Shown one piece after another: positions 58,780 to 64,000 of a DNA stretch of 64,000 bases (position 1 is the stretch's first letter; every line of letters starts with the position of its first letter). This stretch comes from Quercus robur. Lineage: Eukaryota; Streptophyta; Magnoliopsida; Fagales; Fagaceae. The notes under the pieces were generated by a model that saw only the letters and a list, made by a program, of their open reading frames with translations, searched no databases and was not told the origin of the DNA. Where the stretch lies: NCBI RefSeq assembly GCF_932294415.1, contig NC_065545.1:20033357-20097356 (forward strand). Reading direction: 5' to 3'. The position numbers and the translations under genes were made by a program.

Positions 58780-59860
58780 AAATTTGAAGTTAAAACTCCA
58801 TATTGCATGTATTTTACAATTGAAATAAGTGACTATTACGGGGTGGAAGAATCCCCTGGAGCTAGAGTTGGAATTTCAAATTCTATAGCTGTAAGGTGAT
58901 ATTTTTTCCCCCTTGAAGAGAAACTTTCAATAACTGTTCCACATAACAATGTTTGTCAAGGAAAGTTTTCAAATACAGCTTCATTTTTCTCTATAATGTC
59001 ATCCTAAAATTTTCAAACTCCTACTTTGAAAAGGGTGTAACTTTGCATTCCATTGTTTGAGATATGGGAGACAAAATGATTGCATTTGCTTTTTAAAAAC
59101 TTAAGTTTTCATTGATTTTCTATAAGAATTTAGAACAAACTAGTAACCTGGAAAAATATTCAAACATCATGTGCATCAACCTTACAAAATGATCTTAGTT
59201 TTGTTTAATACTTAGCAAATACATACAAATATTGCAGTTATTTTATTTTATCTTATTGGGTAAGTACAATTATTTAAAAATCAACTATAACATGTTATTA
59301 AGCATTTCGCCTTATCATAATTTTTTTATGGTAAACTTTATCACCATTTCTTTATGTCTCCCTCAGTCTCTTGGTATAAAATGTTCTTCTAGATTATTAA
59401 TATTATTAGATGGTTTAAATATCATGTGAATGGACACAATGGACCTAAGTTGACTAAAATGGACTGAATTGACCAAAATACTATGCTAATGTAGCTCAAA
59501 AAGAGCGAAGTAACAATAAATGTTACGCTTTAGTTTTTAGAGATATATATATATATATATATTTGTTTTGCTTGAATGTATAATCAACCTCATGCAATTC
59601 ATTTTAAAGTAATGATATTAAAACAAATGAGTAACTGCCTTAAAGATTACATTTGTATATTCATTTCCTTCGTGTTTAAAAAGACTCATTTAAATTTAGC
59701 TAGACAAAAGTGGTTCAAAATGCCATTAATGTGGCTCAACAAGAGCGTAGGAACAATAAATATTATACTTAAAATTTTAGATTTTATGAGTTTGAGATCT
59801 TTATATATGTTTTTAATAGATTTAGATTTAGAATAGGTGCTATTAATCCAAAATTGTATT
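58780..59860. other. spacer between the PhzF genes, left part
   Basis: Probable 3'UTR of copy 1, then AT-rich DNA. A segment near 59478-59540 (AAGAGCGAAGTAACAATAAA) recurs at about 59722-59790 (AAGAGCGTAGGAACAATAAA) and is linked both times to TGGACCRAA-type motifs, so the minisatellite below may be part of a larger duplicated repeat. Confidence 0.5.
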
Positions 59861-59869
59861 TTCTCATTA

Positions 59870-60720
59870 TGTTAGCGCACAAAAATGGGCCGAAATGAAC
59901 CAAAGTAGACGGAATGAACTGAAGTGGTCTAAATAGATTGAAGTGGACCAAAATTGATCTATTTGGACCAATTGGACCAAAGTGGACAAAATAGGGCCAA
60001 ATAGGACTAAAGTGGATAGAACAGACCGAATAGGACCGAAGTTGACTGAATAGGACCAAAGTAAACAAGTTGGACTAAAGTAGACCAGATAGCACAAAAG
60101 TGGACTGAATAGGACCGAAGTGGACCGAATAGAATTGAAGTGGACCTACAAGGACCGAATTGGACCGAAGTGGACAAAATGAACCAAATAGGACCAAACT
60201 GGACTGAATAGAACCGAATGGACCAAATAAGACCAAATAGGACGGAATAAGACAACAGTGGACCTAGCAGAACCAAAGTTGACTGAATAGGACCGAATGG
60301 ACCAAATAAGACCAAATTGAACTGAATAGGACCACAGTGGATCTAATAGAACCAAAGTGGACTGAATAGGACCGAATGGACCAAATAAGACCAAATTAAA
60401 CTGAATAGGACCACAGTGGATCTAATAGAACCAAAGTGGACCAAATAGAACTAAAGTGGACCGAATAGAATCATTATGGACCGAATAAGAACAAATTTGA
60501 CCGAATAAGACTGAATTGGACCGAATAGCATCGAAGTGGACAAAATGCACTGAATAGGCGAATAGAACCGAATAGACCGAATAGGACCATAGCAAACCAA
60601 ATAGAACCAAAGTGGACTGAATAGGACCATTATGGACGGAAGAGGACCAAACAAGACCAAAATGGACTGAATAAGACCAAAGTAGATGAAATATGACCAA
60701 ATGGACTGAAATGAAACAAA
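59870..60720. repeat. minisatellite of GGACCGAATA / GGACCAAAGT motifs
   Basis: About 850 bp of imperfect repeats built from 10- to 12-bp units such as TGGACCGAATA, AGGACCAAAGT and TGGACTGAATA, usually combined in dimers or higher blocks. Between about 60220 and 60440 a block of about 75 bp (GAACCAAAGTGGACTGAATA with its neighbours) is repeated almost exactly. Long reverse-strand frames through it have an FGPIQSTLVLFG-like repeat and are artefacts of the units. Confidence 0.92.
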
Positions 60721-61132
60721 GGTTGAATACTAAAATTGGTTATAACTTTATTACTTTTCTTGAAAAAGTAAAATATTCAAAATAATTCTCTTAAATTAAT
60801 TTAAATTTGAATTAAAAAAATTAAAATTTCAAATAAAATAAAGGGTAAATTAGGAGATTTATTAACATATCTCTATTGGCCTAGGAATATATATTGCTTA
60901 TATGTTAAACTGGAATAAAAGACCAATAAGATGCGATTGAATAAGTATATTTTTCATATTTTGTTTTTGAAAAATACACTTTACTCCCTTGGACTTAGAG
61001 ATATATCAGTTTTCTCGATATTTCTTCAATATTACACTTTACCCCCTTGTACATTTGGAGTGAAGCGAATACAGCCTTTTCATCATTACTCTTTACTCAT
61101 GTATGTTGCACGTGTGATATGATTTGAGAATA
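60721..61132. other. AT-rich spacer
   Basis: No feature recognised. Confidence 0.45.
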
Positions 61133-61142
61133 CATACAAACC

Positions 61143-61475
61143 GGCAAAATTTGCTATTCAGACTGATTTTAGAAAATTTTTGGTGAATAATATGCGCGTC
61201 AAACATTTTAGTTAATTAAACTGTTTTTTTTTTTAAAAAAAAAAAATGGAACTTGAGTCTCTGAAACTCGAGTTCCAAGATTTTTCACACGGAACTCGAG
61301 TTTTTTAGACTCGAGTTCCACATTTTTTTTTTTTGGGTCCATGTCAGATTTCATCTAATAAGAGGGAATGGGTTGGAACTCGAGTTTCAAAAACAGTCCA
61401 ACTTACTAAAATGTTTCATCCGCATCTTATATAGCAAAATTTTTTCTAAAAAGTTACTATTTGGCAAATTTTGCC
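61143..61475. mobile_element. MULE-type MITE with CTCGAG palindromes
   Basis: Ends GGCAAAATTTGC and GGCAAATTTTGCC; flanked by a perfect 10-bp duplication CATACAAACC at 61133-61142 and 61476-61485. The interior has repeated GAACTCGAGTT-type palindromes. The TIR style and the CTCGA motifs resemble 21944-22301. Confidence 0.88.
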
Positions 61476-61616
61476 CATACAAACCAACCAGCTCACAATC
61501 ATAGCCACAGGTAGTCAATTAGTTAGATTCTATCTAGTTTATGGGGTTTCCAAAATGTCTTATATGGACACGAAGTGGAATAGTTTTAAATATATATATA
61601 CACACAAACCACCAAG

Positions 61617-62420
61617 CAGGGCCGGCCCAAGCGTTTCGGAGGCCTAAGGTGAAATTTTTAAATGGGCCTTTATGTTATCACTTAAATAATATTTAACTAG
61701 CATTTATATAATAATATTTTTTTAAATCCATTCTTTTTACTTTTTAATATGATTTTTTTTTTGGAGAAAATGCTAAAATTATAACAAATTTTACTACAAA
61801 CTGGTGTTGTAATAAATGCGATCAATGACATGAGGCTACAAAAATACTAGAAATATTATAAAATTTACAACATAAGAATTACAAAGATATATCACCAATC
61901 ACAAATATTCATTTAAAAATGCATTCAATAGTTTGTTGAAATTCACCTATCATATTCATTGTCACATCAAATTATAAAAGTTATGGAAACCACCACACAC
62001 CTTATGGGATGTGGGGGGCAATGGCCAAGTTTTAAGTCTCTAGAAAAGAGTTTCGCATATATATACACTTAGATTAGACTAGAGTAAAATTTTTATCTTG
62101 TATAAAAATAATTAAATAAATAAAAGTTATGTAGTAAAATTTATAGTATTTTTAACATTTTCCTAATTGAATTACTTGTGATTAGTAACACATCTATTTG
62201 TAAAGACCTATTTGTTTAAAATTGTCTTATCTCTATGTCTAACGTTACTTAATTCTTTAAACCTTCTTTATGGTGAAAAAAAATATAAACTAAAATATTT
62301 TAATATCTCCCAAAAATATATATCTATATATATATATATAAATCCCCCCAAATTTGGGGTCTTCTCTAGTAAGGGGGCCTAGGCAAAGGCCTAATTGGCC
62401 TAAGCCTAGGGCCGGCCCTG
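61617..62420. mobile_element. non-autonomous hAT element
   Basis: TIRs CAGGGCCGGCCC on the left and its complement GGGCCGGCCCTG on the right; flanked by a perfect 8-bp duplication CCACCAAG at 61609-61616 and 62421-62428. The 804-bp interior is AT-rich and non-coding, with GGCCTAAG-type motifs just inside both ends. Unrelated in its ends to the hAT at 34735. Confidence 0.93.
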
Positions 62421-62554
62421 CCACCAAGTTGGCAAGTTCGTTTTTTCTTATAAATCCAATTCTTTCCTCAATTTGCTTTCTGATGTCCGTTGACCATTTT
62501 ATATTTACAGAAACAAATTCATTTTCAGTGCATCAGGAATTCTCTCACAGGAAC

Positions 62555-63895
62555 ATGGCAATGAAACCTGTCAAGTACTATGTGGTACTCTGTGTGTGTG
62601 TGTTATAATCTTTTATGTATGTGTTATCTATTTATGAATGGAAGTCTGAGTTGGTATTGGCAGGTGGACGCGTTCACTGACTCAGTTTTCAAGGGGAACC
62701 CAGCAGTGGTGTGTTTCTTAGAGGAAGATCAGAGAACCCAGGAGTGGCTACAAGTGGTGGCAGCCGAGTTCAACATCCCCACCACGTGTTACTTGACTCA
62801 CCTCACTCAGTCCAACTCTCTCAATCCTCGGTTCCGTCTTAGATGGTTCACTCCTGTTGCTGAGGTATGTACTTTCATTTCCATACATGACTGAGGAAGC
62901 AATAATATATAGAAAAGGAGATATATTTATTTGAGAGTTTTAATGGAGGAAATGGAAAGTCTATTCCCTTATTTGAGAGTTTAAGTGGGAGTGAATAAAA
63001 TGAGTAGAGGAACACTCATTCTTCTCCGTCCTCTTACCACCTCAAATTTTTATTCTCCAAAATTGAGAGGAATAGAATGGAATGGGTTGGAAAAATACTC
63101 ATTCCTCTCAAATTTTCGTTAATAATCGTATCACAATATAAAGAAATTCAAAATTCATAGGATTTATAATTTAAAATTATATTACTTGGGACGCCAAATT
63201 TTTATCAAGAACAGCTAACTAGCTAAGTATGCTTAAACTAAATATATCTCCTTATTTGAGAGTTTTTTGCTTCCTCAGTCATGTATGGAAATGAAAGTAC
63301 AAGTATTTAGATCTTTTGTGCCACTTGAATTCTTTATGCTCTTTCTTAATTTTTTAATTATTCCAACATTGTATTTAGAGCTATGTCTTGCCATTTCTAA
63401 CAATGAGTTTGAGTTAAGATTGCTTATCACTTAAATTTCATACAAGTATTAATTACTTTTAAATGTACTTAACATTGCTTATTTTCTTTCAAAATTGAAC
63501 ATCTTGCCGTTATTTATTTACTTGTAAGTCATTTAGCATTGAATTGTTGATCAAATGAATAATTGATACCTGGGCTTTTGCAGGTTAAGATATGTGGTCA
63601 TGCTACACTGGCTGCTGCACATACACTCTTCACTTCTAGTTTGTTGAATTGTGATGTCATTGAGTTTGTCACAAAATCTGGAACATTAACTGCTAGAAAG
63701 GTTGCAGATATACAAACAATTGATGGTTCGAATATTCAGAATCATGAGTCACAAGAGAGTTTTCTTATTGAATTGGATTTTCCTACCATCCCAATGATTG
63801 ATTTCAACTCTGCTGAGTTTTCACCCATTTCCAAAGCCCTGAATGGTGCCTCTGTGATTGATATAAAGAGAACAGCAACTGAAGATGATCTCATT
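62555..63895 (+). CDS. PhzF-family protein (copy 2), continues past the window
   Basis: Visible exons 62555-62584, 62664-62864 and 63584-63895, each beginning and ending at the same positions in the protein as copy 1; the rest lies outside. It starts MAMKPVKYYV, then VDAFTDSVFKGNPAVVCFLE, RWFTPVAEVKICGHATLAAA and ELDFPTIPMIDFNSAEF. At the site where copy 1 has NIAETCYL this protein has NIPTTCYL, so the conserved catalytic-type Glu is replaced by Thr (residue 50). The reading frame is otherwise clean and the splice sites intact, so the gene is not an obvious pseudogene. It is a tandem paralogue in the same orientation, 3.8 kb downstream. The last donor is GTAACG (63896-63901). Confidence 0.92.
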
Positions 63896-64000
63896 GTAAC
63901 GTGTCCTAACATTTTCTCTTTGATTTAATTTTCCTTTCATACTTAACTTTCAAAGTTCATAACTATAGTAGTTATATGTGCATTGAAAAATCTTCGATAA
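63896..64000 (+). other. intron of PhzF copy 2 at the window edge
   Basis: Follows the GT donor at 63896; the next exon is expected beyond the window. Confidence 0.7.

Noticed and set aside
59784-60700. Several reverse-strand frames with FGPIQSTLVLFG repeats
   Set aside because: Translation of the GGACCGAATA minisatellite, present in more than one frame; not a protein gene.
1-64000. CRISPR arrays, bacterial operons, phage or prophage genes, rRNA or intact tRNA genes
   Set aside because: None seen; the tandem arrays are direct repeats without unique spacers and the gene structures are plant-type with introns.

Overview
The window is plant nuclear DNA: AT-rich, with GT-AG introns in every multi-exon gene, plant-only gene families (FANTASTIC FOUR, plant bHLH), and a dense load of plant transposons. 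A woody eudicot is likely; the MITE families resemble those of Fagales trees, but that is an inference from memory and not demonstrated here. No bacterial or CRISPR-like content is present.

Host genes. Five can be modelled exon by exon or as one open frame: a single-exon FANTASTIC FOUR (FAF) family gene with a duplicated core (13054-13746, +); an atypical bHLH transcription factor with seven coding exons plus a 5'UTR exon (42067-45940, -); a seven-exon R3H-domain protein (49728-52958, +); a six-exon PhzF-family isomerase-like gene (56032-58779, +); and a second, tandem PhzF paralogue that leaves the window after its third exon (62555-63895+, +). An RNase H-like reading frame of doubtful status (53304-53903, -) lies tail-to-tail with the R3H gene.

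Mobile DNA. (1) 481-7520 is a structurally complete Mutator-like element (MULE) with ~340-bp terminal inverted repeats, a perfect 9-bp target duplication, a MuDRA-type transposase gene and an opposing GRF zinc-finger gene. A 1,231-bp Helitron sits inside the transposase reading frame. (2) 15832-21666 is a full-length L1-type LINE whose ORF1 carries a SINE. (3) 27254-28879 is a 5'-truncated LINE. (4) 29241-39703 is a second full-length LINE, reverse strand, split by a TIR element (32321-33081) and by a 3.9-kb hAT transposon (34735-38656). (5) 39864-40712 is an internally deleted relative of that hAT. (6) Many MITEs and foldback elements carry readable TIRs and target duplications, including an hAT-type element at 61617-62420. 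A long Gypsy-type LTR fossil occupies about 23257-26510.

The left 41 kb is thus mostly nested transposons with one small gene; the right 22 kb is gene-bearing DNA with MITEs, minisatellites and SINE-like insertions between and within genes. Most transposon termini were fixed by matching target-site duplications, so their borders are much firmer than family assignments made from memory alone.
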